NCBI GenBank assembly: GCA_964520585.1
Contig: CAZFOO010000004.1
Span: 1 to 64,000 of the forward strand
Direction of reading: 5' to 3'
Source of the DNA: PXAP01 sp964520585
Lineage (GTDB): Bacteria; Bacteroidota; Bacteroidia; Bacteroidales; PUMT01
Length of the DNA: 64,000 bases
Positions 26,727 to 35,751 of this stretch are shown in pieces (the first letter of the stretch is position 1; each line of letters opens with the position of its first letter). The translations under genes and the position numbers were made by a program. Under the pieces are notes generated by a model. That model was not told where the DNA came from. It saw only the letters and a list, made by a program, of their open reading frames with translations, and did no database searches.

Positions 26727-27998
26727 TTAATCAAATAATCCGGGTAGAAATAATGATAGGGCAGGAACATAAGAAACCAATAACAAAACCAGCATGCTTA
26801 CCAGAAGAAAAGGCAGTCCTGCCCTTGCTACTTTCTCAAGGGGAACTTTCCCTATGCCTGATGAAACAAATAAACAAACACCTACCGGAGGAGTGTTTAA
26901 GCCGATTATAAGGTTTAGTACAGCAATAACCGAGAATTGTATAGGGTCTATTCCTACAGAAATTGCAACTTTAAGTAGTATCGGATATACTATCAGGAGT
27001 GCTGCAATGGTTTCCATAAAAGAACCAGTAATAATAAGCAGAATATTGATCAGCAGGAGCAGGAGATATTTGTTTTGGGTTATGGTAAGAAGAAAATCTG
27101 CCAGATTCTGTGGAATTTTTTCGCTTACCAGTATCCAGCCAAACAAGTTGGCAAACCCTACCAGTATCATCAAAGAGGCTGTAGTCCCTGCTGAGGTTGT
27201 CATTACCTGTTGTATCCCTTTCCATGTGAGAGTTTTGTAAAATAAAGTACCTATCAGTAAGGCATATAATACTGCAACAACTGATGCTTCAGTTGGTGTA
27301 AATATTCCTCCGATTATTCCGAAAAGTATCAGTAAGGTCATAAAAATGGCCCAGAAAGCATGGATCAATCCACGTCCTCTTTGAGCCCATGTTGCCTTTT
27401 CCTGTTTGGGGTGATTTTTTTTAAGTGAAATGATGTAGGATACTACCATAAAACCGGCTGCCAGAATAAGTCCCGGGATTGCACCGGCCAGAAATAATTT
27501 GCCGATGGACAATCCTGTAAGTGAGCCTGCAATTATCATGGGAAGGCTGGGAGGAATAATGGGGCCGATAGTTGAGGATGATGAGGTGACAGCACATGCA
27601 AAAGCGGTATCGTAACCTTCCCTTTTCATGGCAGGTATCATAACCGATCCGATTGATGCAGTATCGGAAATTGCTGTACCTGATATTCCGGAGAATACCA
27701 TTGAAGCGCCGATGTTGGCGAGTGACAAACCACCCCTGATATGACCGAGAAAATTGTTACATAATTTTATTATACGGTCTGTCATGCCACAGCTGTTCAT
27801 AAGGTTTCCCGCAAGAATAAATCCCGGAATGCTTAGCAGAACGAATACATCAATTCCTGAATACATTTTCAGGGGGATAATCACCAGCGGATAGCCTGCA
27901 GCAATTATATACACCAGGGTTGATATTCCTAATGCAAACGCAACCGGAAAACGAAGGAAAAGCAGGATAAAAAAAAGCAGGAACAACAGCCACACCAT
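26727..27998 (-). CDS. TRAP transporter large permease (DctM family)
   Basis: The 423-residue protein is hydrophobic throughout, with about 12 membrane segments, and has family motifs such as GASMVFSGISGTAISDTASIGS and SSSSTIGPIIPPSLPMI. It is the ion-coupled transport subunit of a tripartite ATP-independent periplasmic transporter. It follows the small permease with only 2 bases between them, and the binding protein lies just upstream. Transport is probably driven by Na+, which fits the sodium pump elsewhere in the window. The substrate is unknown. Confidence 0.93.
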   Translation of the reverse strand: MVWLLFLLFFILLFLRFPVAFALGISTLVYIIAAGYPLVIIPLKMYSGIDVFVLLSIPGFILAGNLMNSCGMTDRIIKLCNNFLGHIRGGLSLANIGASMVFSGISGTAISDTASIGSVMIPAMKREGYDTAFACAVTSSSSTIGPIIPPSLPMIIAGSLTGLSIGKLFLAGAIPGLILAAGFMVVSYIISLKKNHPKQEKATWAQRGRGLIHAFWAIFMTLLILFGIIGGIFTPTEASVVAVLYALLIGTLFYKTLTWKGIQQVMTTSAGTTASLMILVGFANLFGWILVSEKIPQNLADFLLTITQNKYLLLLLINILLIITGSFMETIAALLIVYPILLKVAISVGIDPIQFSVIAVLNLIIGLNTPPVGVCLFVSSGIGKVPLEKVARAGLPFLLVSMLVLLLVSYVPALSLFLPGLFD

Positions 27999-28000
27999 AG

Positions 28001-28471
28001 TTATTTGGATTTTGTGCCTTTTACAGTATAATAAAGATTCTCAAGGGTGAAAATGAAAATGGCAATACCCGTTATAGTAATACTCAGAAATATAAATGAC
28101 ATTGGTATCTGCAGGGCCGCCGATTTTTCATCCATTCCCAGCCGGATAAAATATAGACTTTGGGTAGTCAGGATAATCGAAAAGAAGATTGTTATGATCT
28201 CCGTAAAAAACTGGAGTATCCTTGATGAAACGGGTGAAAGATATTTCCCGACAAGATCCAGCCTGACAAAATCTCCCTGGTTAATAGCAGTACCCGTTCC
28301 AAAAGCAACTGAATAAATAAAGAATATTCTGGCAGCTTCTTCTGTCCAGTGAGGTGTAATTTCCAAAAAGAACCTGGAAAAGATCTGAACGCCTACCACC
28401 AGTATCATTGACGACAGGCTAAGGAGTGCTCCGGCAGCAAATAGCTTATGAACCTGTTTTAATAACCTCAT
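28001..28471 (-). CDS. TRAP transporter small permease (DctQ family)
   Basis: The 156-residue membrane protein has four predicted helices and the WTEEAARIFFIYSVAFG stretch that marks DctQ proteins. It supports the large permease. Its start overlaps the end of the binding-protein gene by 26 bases, and the large permease follows 2 bases after its stop, so the three genes form one operon. Confidence 0.9.
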   Translation of the reverse strand: MRLLKQVHKLFAAGALLSLSSMILVVGVQIFSRFFLEITPHWTEEAARIFFIYSVAFGTGTAINQGDFVRLDLVGKYLSPVSSRILQFFTEIITIFFSIILTTQSLYFIRLGMDEKSAALQIPMSFIFLSITITGIAIFIFTLENLYYTVKGTKSK

Positions 28472-29447
28472 TGCAGGTTGTTAAATTTGTTATTCTATAA
28501 TATAAATGCTTATGCTCTTCCGGAAGGATATCCAGTACAGTGGCTTCTGTTTTTTCCCTGAAAGCCTCTGTGTCTGGTTCAATAAAGATCATGCCTAGAT
28601 TTTCCAGTTCTTCCCGTAAAAATTTTTCCTGTTTCTCAAATTCTCTTTGATGGTATGACTGCATTTCGGTGGCGGCATCCAGCACATTTTTCTGCAGACC
28701 GGAAGGTAAAGCCTGAAATTGTTTTTCGCCGATAACCACATATGTCCAACCCGTCACATGCCCTGTAAGGTTGAGGTATTTCTGTACTTCGTAAAATCCG
28801 GCGCTGTAGATAAGTGCAAATGGATTTTCCTGTGCGTCAACGGTTCCCTGCTGCAAGGCTGTGAAAACTTCAGAAAAGGTCATCGGTGTGGGTTTTGCTC
28901 CGAGGGACTGCCACACTTTTACAAAGAGAGGCACATTGGGAACCCGCAGGACCATACCTCCCAGATCCTCAGGAGTATTAACGGGCTTATTGGATGTAAG
29001 ATGACGCGGGCCCCGTTCAAAGTAACCAAGCGGCCGCAGACCTATAGTGTTGATCATCTCCTCTTCTATTTTCCTGCCTGTATCGCCCTCCACAACTTGT
29101 CTGAGATGGTCAGAGTCGCGTATAAGATAGGGAATAGCCAGAAATGCAGTGATTCCTGCCCAGTTTTGCATGCTTTCTGCGGTAATCGTCATTTCAACGA
29201 TCCCTGCCCTGATACTGCGGATCATGTCCAGCTCTCCACCCAGCTGTTCCGATGGGTAGATCCTCACTTCAATGCGCCCGTCTGAAAGAGAATCAAGAGC
29301 ACGGGCAAAATAGAGGGCGGATTTATGCCAGACATCCTGCTCATTCGCCTGGTGACCGAACCGGAAAATATATTCGGGATCTTCCCTGCCGCTCCCGCAT
29401 GAACAGAGGATTATTGCATAAAGAATTATATAAATGTAGATTCTCAT
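28446..29447 (-). CDS. TRAP transporter substrate-binding lipoprotein (DctP family)
   Basis: The 333-residue protein has a short lipoprotein signal (IILCSC, probable lipid-modified Cys17) followed by the DctP fold. The carboxylate-binding arginine is in GMVLRVPNVP near residue 167, and TALQQGTVDAQENP is the second signature. This binding protein is lipid-anchored. Family members bind C4-dicarboxylates, sialic acid, 2-oxoacids and other organic anions; the exact ligand cannot be read. It is the first gene of the operon with dctQ and dctM. Confidence 0.92.
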   Translation of the reverse strand: MRIYIYIILYAIILCSCGSGREDPEYIFRFGHQANEQDVWHKSALYFARALDSLSDGRIEVRIYPSEQLGGELDMIRSIRAGIVEMTITAESMQNWAGITAFLAIPYLIRDSDHLRQVVEGDTGRKIEEEMINTIGLRPLGYFERGPRHLTSNKPVNTPEDLGGMVLRVPNVPLFVKVWQSLGAKPTPMTFSEVFTALQQGTVDAQENPFALIYSAGFYEVQKYLNLTGHVTGWTYVVIGEKQFQALPSGLQKNVLDAATEMQSYHQREFEKQEKFLREELENLGMIFIEPDTEAFREKTEATVLDILPEEHKHLYYRITNLTTCNEVIKTGS

Positions 29448-29519
29448 GATTCTTCGTATTCAGCCATTTTCCCAGTATGTTTTTTGTTTCCCGGATCTGT
29501 ATTATACACCTGGGTGATA

Positions 29520-29723
29520 TTATCCCCCGGAAATGAGATGGATAACACTGACATTATCACCTTCTGCAATTGCTGTGGATTCATAATTTTCTTTTCTGAC
29601 AAGTTTGTTATTTATTTTTATAACAAGCATTTTGAAAGTGAAATTTTTCTCAGTTAACAGTTCTCTTACTGTCATCTCTTTTTTATCAAATTCCTCCTCC
29701 CTGTTATTGAGTATTATCTTCAT
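29520..29723 (-). CDS. ThiS/MoaD-family sulfur carrier protein
   Basis: The 67-residue protein has the beta-grasp fold of ThiS and ends in ISGG, with the C-terminal Gly-Gly that is adenylated and then thiocarboxylated. MTVRELL and the VSVIHLISGG tail resemble ThiS more than MoaD. It follows the ThiF-like adenylyltransferase gene by 54 bases on the same strand. No thiamine genes are present in the window, while a tungsten/molybdenum-pterin cluster begins 220 bases beyond the partner, so it may supply sulfur to the pterin cofactor. That assignment is inferred from context. Confidence 0.8.
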   Translation of the reverse strand: MKIILNNREEEFDKKEMTVRELLTEKNFTFKMLVIKINNKLVRKENYESTAIAEGDNVSVIHLISGG

Positions 29724-29777
29724 TATTGCCTGGATTTTAGTTTAAGGCGTGTTAATAACAGATATTGTTCTTGTTAC

Positions 29778-30377
29778 TTATGTTCCGGACTTCATTAAAA
29801 GAAGTTCAAGTACTTGATTGGCTTGCATATTTGCAACTATACCCACTCTTGGAGCAAGTGGAGGCCTGTTTTTATCCGTTTCATTTTCAAAGTCCCCGCA
29901 AATATATATATTATCTGTTTTAACGGTCCTGAGTGTATTATTGTTACCGAAACCTGCGATACCATTACCCATTACAAGATACTTGTCCCGCATGTTTTCA
30001 ATGAAAGTTTCTGCAATCATTTTTTTCATCCCTGCAAGGTCAAAGGCCTCAACAACAATACTGCATGATTTAAATATCTGCGGAATATTATCGTAATCCA
30101 GTTTCATATCGTGCACTTCAACTTCTGTTCCGGGATTTATTATGCCGATATTTTCTTTAAGGGCGATTACTTTCTTCATGCCTATCTGACCGGTAAAAAA
30201 GTATTGCCTGTTTAGGTTGCCCTGAGTTATTATATCAAAATCGGCAATTACCAGTTTCCCTATGCCAACCCTTGAAAGTGCAACTGCGCAATTGGATCCT
30301 AGTCCCCCGCACCCCGCAATTCCTACAGTCTTAATGCTTAAAATGGTTTTTATTTCTTCAAAACTGAGTTCTATCAT
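29778..30377 (-). CDS. ThiF-family sulfur-carrier adenylyltransferase
   Basis: The 199-residue protein has the nucleotide-binding motif VGIAGCGGLGSN near residue 18, the IADFDIITQGNLNRQYF segment with the Arg and Asp of the E1-like fold, and VVEAFD near residue 109. It is the short ThiF form without the zinc CxxC pairs of MoeB and without a rhodanese domain. It would activate the Gly-Gly end of the neighbouring ThiS-like protein with ATP. It is transcribed divergently from the AOR gene. A TACTTTTG on the minus strand (30408-30401) fits the -7 consensus for its promoter. Thiamine or pterin sulfur transfer are both possible. Confidence 0.85.
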   Translation of the reverse strand: MIELSFEEIKTILSIKTVGIAGCGGLGSNCAVALSRVGIGKLVIADFDIITQGNLNRQYFFTGQIGMKKVIALKENIGIINPGTEVEVHDMKLDYDNIPQIFKSCSIVVEAFDLAGMKKMIAETFIENMRDKYLVMGNGIAGFGNNNTLRTVKTDNIYICGDFENETDKNRPPLAPRVGIVANMQANQVLELLLMKSGT

Positions 30378-30597
30378 TCTTGTAATTATGATATGGTTTT
30401 CAAAAGTAATAAAATATCAATAAATCGGGTATTTACGGTTCCCGGATTTCATTTCATGACCGGTCCGGGTTTGTGCCGCCTGTCATCAAGTCCCGGGCAA
30501 TGTATGTATGATGATAATAATCATTTGAAAGCATTTGCCGTTACAATAATTTTAACACCTGAATGGGTTAAATAAAATACATAAATGACAAAATTTT

Positions 30598-32757
30598 ATG
30601 GAAGTTCAGGAGCTTAAAAAAGAACACAGGTTAATATCAGAATTTGATTACAGTATCACTCCCCTGGACAAAGGGTATACTGACAAGATCCTTTATGTGA
30701 ACCTTAGTCAAAACGATATCAGGGCCAAAGATGTTGATCCTTTGATGAAAGAGAAGTTTATCGGGGGCAAGGGATACGGACTGAAGCTGCTCTGGGAAGC
30801 CACCACTTCGGAAACCAAATGGAATGATCCGGAAAATGAGATCATCATCAGTGGGGGACCTATTTGCGGTATTACCCAGTATTCCGGTGCGGGGAAATCG
30901 CTTGTCGTGTCATTGTCACCACAGACCGATTCGGTTATGGATAGTAACGTTGGTGGCTTTTTTGGTCCCTTCCTGAAATTCGCAGGATTCGATGCTTTTG
31001 AACTTCAGGGCAAGGCAGAGAAGGATGTTGTTATATATATTGACGGAATTAAAGGCCGGGTTGAGGTCTTTGAAGCACCCAAAGAAGCTGTTGATACCCA
31101 TGTGCTTGCCGAGCAGCTTACCGAAATGTTTGCCGAAAATGAAAAGGAAAAGAAGAACATCGGCATTGTTTCCGCCGGGGCAGCTGCAGATCACTCACTG
31201 ATAGGAATGTTGAATTTTACATTTTACGACCCCAAAAGGAAAGCCATAAGAGTTAAACAGGCCGGTAGAGGAGGTATTGGTACAGTTTTCCGTGAAAAGC
31301 GTGTAAAGGCCCTTGTGGTGAAAGTGCCGGGAATCAAGGGTAATGCCAACAATGTGGTAGATCTTGCTGCAATTCGTGAACGAGGCCGTCGCTTTAATGA
31401 GGAAATGCGCCGTTTTGATGACGAGCAGGCAGAGATGAGGACTAAAGGAACTGTTCACCTTTCAAATATTATGAATGATTATGACCTGATACCGGTACAT
31501 AACTTTAAGTTCGGCTCACATCCCGATGCCGGAAATATACACTCAGATGTATACAAATCTCTTTTTACCCAGGGCATTCCCGACGGTTGCTGGATAGGAT
31601 GTAATATGTCCTGTTCAAAGGGTGTTGATAACTATGAATTACGTACCGGACCTTATGCGGGGCAAAAGGTTATTGTCGACGGACCTGAATATGAGACCGC
31701 TGCTTCACTTGGAACCAACCTGGGAATTTTCAATCCTGATTTTACGCTTGAGGCAAATTTCTACTGCGATACTTATGGTATTTGTACAATAACATGGGGT
31801 ACCGTAGTCGGGTTTATTATGGACTGCTTTGAGAACGGTATTCTGAACGAGGAGCGCACCGGGGGTCTGAAAATGAATTTTGGAAATGCCGATACAGCGA
31901 TGGAACTTCTTCACCAGCTCGCCAGGGGAGAGGGGTTTGGAATAACTGCCGGCATGGGTGTACGAAAGATGAAAGAGATGTTTGCCTCAAAAGGCTGGGG
32001 TGATCCAGCCTTTCTACAGGATATCGCCATGGAAAACAAAGGTCTTGAATATTCACAGTATATGTCAAAGGAATCACTGGCACAACAGGGCGGTTATGCT
32101 ATGACCAATAAGGGACCGCAGCATGATGAGGCCTGGCTGATCTTTATGGATATGGTGAATAACCAGATCCCCACATTTGAGGATAAGGCGGAAGCACTCC
32201 ACTATTTCCCGATGTTCCGGACATGGTTCGGCCTGGTTGGTTTGTGCAAGCTGCCCTGGAATGATGTTGAGCCCGAAGGAAATGCAGAAGCAGATGAGCC
32301 GGCGAAGGTGCCCGAACATGTTGATAATTATATAGCAATATATAAAGCCGTTACCGGAAAACCTTTTGACAAGGATGAGCTGATGAGGCAGACCGAGCGG
32401 GTTTACAATTACCAGCGCATCTTTAACCTGCGGCGTGGTTTTGGCACCAGGAAATATGATGCCCAGCCATACCGGGCGGCCGGCCCTGTAACAACAGAAG
32501 AGTATGAATCAAGGCAGGAACGGTATGATAATCAGCTCGAGGAGTTAATGAATATTGATCCTTCAGGAAAATCAACGGAAGAAAAAATAGCACTGCACCG
32601 CAAATACCGTGAAGACCGGTATGAGAAGCTCTTGGATGCTGTATACCTGAGAAGGGGGTGGACCAAAAACGGTGTGCCGAAAATTGAACATCTGAAAAAG
32701 CTGGGCATGGATCTTCCTGAAGTGATTGAACTGGTAAAGGATCACCAGGAGGATTGA
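30598..32757 (+). CDS. Aldehyde:ferredoxin oxidoreductase family tungsten enzyme
   Basis: The 719-residue protein belongs to the AOR family, whose members bind tungsten (sometimes molybdenum) through two pterins plus a 4Fe-4S cluster and usually oxidise aldehydes with ferredoxin. N-terminal domain: FIGGKGYGLKLLWE and SNVGGFFGPFLKFAG, with GRGGIGTVFREKRVKAL at about 223-239. Cluster ligands are likely Cys331, Cys335, Cys339 and Cys550. The spacing Cys-x3-Cys-x3-Cys differs from the Cys-x2-Cys-x3-Cys of classical AOR, and the protein is about 100 residues longer. The tungstate importer and pterin genes follow directly. The substrate is unknown; it could be an aldehyde, an acid reduced in reverse, or something less usual. 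Confidence 0.9.
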   Translation: MEVQELKKEHRLISEFDYSITPLDKGYTDKILYVNLSQNDIRAKDVDPLMKEKFIGGKGYGLKLLWEATTSETKWNDPENEIIISGGPICGITQYSGAGKSLVVSLSPQTDSVMDSNVGGFFGPFLKFAGFDAFELQGKAEKDVVIYIDGIKGRVEVFEAPKEAVDTHVLAEQLTEMFAENEKEKKNIGIVSAGAAADHSLIGMLNFTFYDPKRKAIRVKQAGRGGIGTVFREKRVKALVVKVPGIKGNANNVVDLAAIRERGRRFNEEMRRFDDEQAEMRTKGTVHLSNIMNDYDLIPVHNFKFGSHPDAGNIHSDVYKSLFTQGIPDGCWIGCNMSCSKGVDNYELRTGPYAGQKVIVDGPEYETAASLGTNLGIFNPDFTLEANFYCDTYGICTITWGTVVGFIMDCFENGILNEERTGGLKMNFGNADTAMELLHQLARGEGFGITAGMGVRKMKEMFASKGWGDPAFLQDIAMENKGLEYSQYMSKESLAQQGGYAMTNKGPQHDEAWLIFMDMVNNQIPTFEDKAEALHYFPMFRTWFGLVGLCKLPWNDVEPEGNAEADEPAKVPEHVDNYIAIYKAVTGKPFDKDELMRQTERVYNYQRIFNLRRGFGTRKYDAQPYRAAGPVTTEEYESRQERYDNQLEELMNIDPSGKSTEEKIALHRKYREDRYEKLLDAVYLRRGWTKNGVPKIEHLKKLGMDLPEVIELVKDHQED

Positions 32758-32842
32758 ACAGGGGAGCCGGGTTTTGTCAAAATCAGATGCGACTTTCTGT
32801 TTCAGTCACTGACTTTACAGATGGGCTTTAATTAAAAGAATC

Positions 32843-33820
32843 ATGTTACTATTCTGGCATATACGCAGATTTAAAGGAAGCATCCCGGTTATTTTATTTG
32901 TGTTTATCAGCATATTCTCCTCCTGCCGGCGGTCCCCCGAAACAATACATATTATCCATGCCGGCAGTCTGTCGGTACCGGTAAAAGAGGCGGCGGACTC
33001 TTTCATGAGGGATAACCCTGGCATAAAGGTGCTGACCGAAGCCTGGGGCAGTAAAGCCGGGGCAAGAAGGATAAGTGAGATGGATGTCCCCTGTGATGTA
33101 TATATATCTGCTGATTACAATGTTATTGATATTTTCCTGATACCCGGCCATGCATCATGGAACATTTCATTTGCCGGAAATGAAATGGCTGTTGTATTCA
33201 ATCAGGGTTCCCGCTATTCCGATGAAATAGACAGTAATAACTGGTACGAGATACTGTTGAGGGATGATGTTATATACGGGCGTTCCGATCCCCATTCTGA
33301 TCCGTGCGGGGTAAGGGCAGTTTTTACAGCAAAACTGGCTGAGATTTTTTACGATGAACCTGCTTTTTCTGAGAGGCTTCTTTCCAGGCATCACAAAATG
33401 ATCCGTCCAAAAGAGACCGACCTGCTTGCATTGCTTGAGAAAAACGCTTTGGATTACATATTTTTATACCGTTCTGTTGCAGAGCAGCATGACCTTAATT
33501 TTATTGAGCTTCCTGTACAACTTAATCTCCGTGACCCGGAGCTGAATAAATGGTACGGACAGGCACTGCTGGAAGTACCGGGTACCAGTCCCGGAGAAAC
33601 AATTCTAGAAAAGGGCGAAGCAATGGTATATGGAATTACTGTACCCCATAAAGCCATAAACCATAAACTGTCGCTGGAATTTGTGAAATATTTTTTATCA
33701 CCCGGCGGGGGACTGGATATTCTGGAAAGGAATGGCCAGAATGTGCTTGTACCTTATTCCTCATCAACATATAAAAATATTCCTGAGGAACTGAGGTTCT
33801 TTGCCCTTCCGGGGGAATAG
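32843..33820 (+). CDS. wtpA: Tungstate/molybdate ABC transporter substrate-binding lipoprotein (WtpA-type)
   Basis: The 325-residue protein has a lipoprotein signal with lipobox FSSC (Cys28). The mature part shows the WtpA pattern: HAGSLSVPV, AWGSKAGARRISE, DVYISADYNVIDIF, FAGNEMAVVFN, DPCGVRAVFTAKLAEIFY, LDYIFLYRSVAEQH and the ELPVQLNL strand. Characterised WtpA proteins bind tungstate very tightly and molybdate less so. The position between an AOR-family gene and the permease supports tungstate as the main ligand. The first codons overlap no other gene; 85 bases separate it from the AOR gene. Confidence 0.92.
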   Translation: MLLFWHIRRFKGSIPVILFVFISIFSSCRRSPETIHIIHAGSLSVPVKEAADSFMRDNPGIKVLTEAWGSKAGARRISEMDVPCDVYISADYNVIDIFLIPGHASWNISFAGNEMAVVFNQGSRYSDEIDSNNWYEILLRDDVIYGRSDPHSDPCGVRAVFTAKLAEIFYDEPAFSERLLSRHHKMIRPKETDLLALLEKNALDYIFLYRSVAEQHDLNFIELPVQLNLRDPELNKWYGQALLEVPGTSPGETILEKGEAMVYGITVPHKAINHKLSLEFVKYFLSPGGGLDILERNGQNVLVPYSSSTYKNIPEELRFFALPGE

Positions 33821-33923
33821 CCCGTATTTAAAGACCCCATACCGGCTGTATCATTCCGACTCGGTAATTAAATAATGGCTGCCGGTCGAAATATTTATTA
33901 TTTTTAGATATTATTCTTTTTGT

Positions 33924-34712
33924 ATGGAGAGGATTTACCCGCTAAAGCTTTTGTTCCTGTTCCTGGGAGGATTATTGCTCCTGTTCATTATAGCACCCCT
34001 GGCAGGGATATTTCTTGAAACCTCCCCTGCACAATTTTTTGATACGGCAGTGGACAGGGAAGTATCGGGAAGTATCTGGCTAACATTATGGACATCCATG
34101 CTTGCTACCCTGATATTTGCTGTTGCTGCAATTCCTTTTTCATGGATCCTGGCACGGAAGAAATTCCCTGTCAAGAAGCTTGTTTCTGCAATTATTGACG
34201 TGCCTGTGGTCATTCCTCATTCTGCTGCCGGAATTGCTATCCTTGGTTTTGTATCAAGAGACACTGTGGTTGGGCAGATTGGGGAAAGTGTCGGGTTAAG
34301 TTTTATTGGAACTCCCGCGGGAATTATTCTGGCCATGGCTTTTGTAAGTATTCCCTTTCTGGTAAATGCTGCCAGGGATGGTTTTGCTGCAGTTCCTGAG
34401 AAGCTTGAAAAGGCTGCACTGAGCCTGGGAGCATCGCCGGCGAGGGTTTTCTTTACTATAAGCCTGCCACTTGCCTGGCGGCCTATAATGTCGGGTATGA
34501 TTATGATGTGGGCGAGGGGAATGAGTGAGTTCGGGGCTGTTGTAATTGTTGCCTATCATCCCATGATAACCCCGGTACTGATATACGAAAGGTTCGGAAC
34601 CTTCGGACTTTCTCATGCCACCCCCGTTGCGGCAGTATTTATAGTAGTATGTCTTCTGTTTTTTGTGTTTTTAAGAATGCTTGCAACCACATATGATGAT
34701 GCTGAAAATTAA
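33924..34712 (+). CDS. wtpB: Tungstate/molybdate ABC transporter permease
   Basis: The 262-residue membrane protein has about six helices and the EAA-loop sequence EKLEKAALSLGASPARVFFTISLP near residues 160-183, which contacts the ATPase. VPVVIPHSAAGIAILGF and WARGMSEFGAVVIVAYHP match molybdate/tungstate permeases. It forms the transmembrane channel for the oxyanion. The downstream ATPase gene starts inside its last codons (17-20 base overlap), so the two are translationally coupled. Confidence 0.92.
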   Translation: MERIYPLKLLFLFLGGLLLLFIIAPLAGIFLETSPAQFFDTAVDREVSGSIWLTLWTSMLATLIFAVAAIPFSWILARKKFPVKKLVSAIIDVPVVIPHSAAGIAILGFVSRDTVVGQIGESVGLSFIGTPAGIILAMAFVSIPFLVNAARDGFAAVPEKLEKAALSLGASPARVFFTISLPLAWRPIMSGMIMMWARGMSEFGAVVIVAYHPMITPVLIYERFGTFGLSHATPVAAVFIVVCLLFFVFLRMLATTYDDAEN

Positions 34713-35751
34713 TGATCTTTCTGTAAAACTTGGGATGTTTGAACTTTGCAACATGAATTTCAGTGTAGCAGATGGAGAATATTTTGTACTGCTGGGTAGA
34801 TCGGGAGCTGGTAAATCAGTTTTGCTCCAGCTTATAAGCGGCATGGTAAGGGCTGATAAGGGAGAAATATGGTTAAATGGGAGGGAAATAAGCAGGGAGA
34901 AAATACAAAGACGAAATGTAGGAATGGTATTTCAGGATGCAGCCCTTTTTCCCCACATGTCAGTCTTTAATAATATCGCTTATCCCCTCAGATCTGTTAA
35001 AAGTAATCAGGCTGAACTGGAAAGAAGGATCGATGAACTGGCCGGGATTACCAGTGTGAGCCATTTACTTCGAAGGTTTCCAGGTAATCTTTCCGGCGGA
35101 GAGAAGCAGCGAGTGGCACTTGCCAGGGCACTTGCCTTGAAGCCGGACTGCCTTTTACTTGATGAACCTTTGTCTTCAATGGATATTCAACTCCGGTCTG
35201 AACTCCGGTCAATCCTTAGGCAGATCAACGGAACTGGACAAACAATTGTGCATGTAACCCACGATTACGAGGAGGCTGCTTTGCTGGCTCATCGTATTGG
35301 TGTAATCGAAAACGGTTCTGTAGTGCAGACAGGTAGAGCTGAAGAGGTGTTTCAAAAACCGCGGACTGAGTTTGTTGCCCGTTTCACCGGAATAAGGAAT
35401 TTTTTCAGCGGTGTGCTTACGGAGAGCAGATCAAGCCTGAAAAAATTCAGAACCGGCGGAATGGAGTTGACTTTACTGAGCGATGAACCTCATGGCAGTG
35501 GATTTGTTATAATTAGAGCAGAGGATATTATAGTTTCTTCAGAAGAGCCCGAATCATCGGCTGCAAATAACTTCAGGGGAAAAATATCAGATATGGCACC
35601 GGCACGCATGGGAACCGAGCTTATGGTGGATTTCGGTATCAGGGCAGCAGTACTTGTTACAGATGAATCCATTACTGCACTGGGCTTAAGGCCGGGAAAA
35701 GAAATATGGGTCAGTTTTAAAGCATCTGCGCTTAAGTTTATTATGAAATGA
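34693..35751 (+). CDS. wtpC: Tungstate/molybdate ABC transporter ATP-binding protein
   Basis: The roughly 350-residue ATPase has Walker A GRSGAGKSVLL, Q-loop MVFQDAALFPHM, signature LSGGEKQRVALARAL, Walker B DCLLLDEPLSSMD and the switch VTHDYEEAA. A TOBE-like oxyanion domain occupies about residues 235-350 and may sense internal tungstate or molybdate. Three consecutive in-frame ATGs at 34693, 34696 and 34699 overlap the permease gene; a TTG at 34681 is also possible. Its stop overlaps the next gene by ATGA. It powers the WtpAB importer. Confidence 0.92.
   Translation: MMMLKINDLSVKLGMFELCNMNFSVADGEYFVLLGRSGAGKSVLLQLISGMVRADKGEIWLNGREISREKIQRRNVGMVFQDAALFPHMSVFNNIAYPLRSVKSNQAELERRIDELAGITSVSHLLRRFPGNLSGGEKQRVALARALALKPDCLLLDEPLSSMDIQLRSELRSILRQINGTGQTIVHVTHDYEEAALLAHRIGVIENGSVVQTGRAEEVFQKPRTEFVARFTGIRNFFSGVLTESRSSLKKFRTGGMELTLLSDEPHGSGFVIIRAEDIIVSSEEPESSAANNFRGKISDMAPARMGTELMVDFGIRAAVLVTDESITALGLRPGKEIWVSFKASALKFIMK

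Noticed and set aside
28719..29285. Plus-strand open frame of 188 codons
   Set aside because: It runs antisense through the DctP gene, which has a clear family match; the frame has no recognisable motif.
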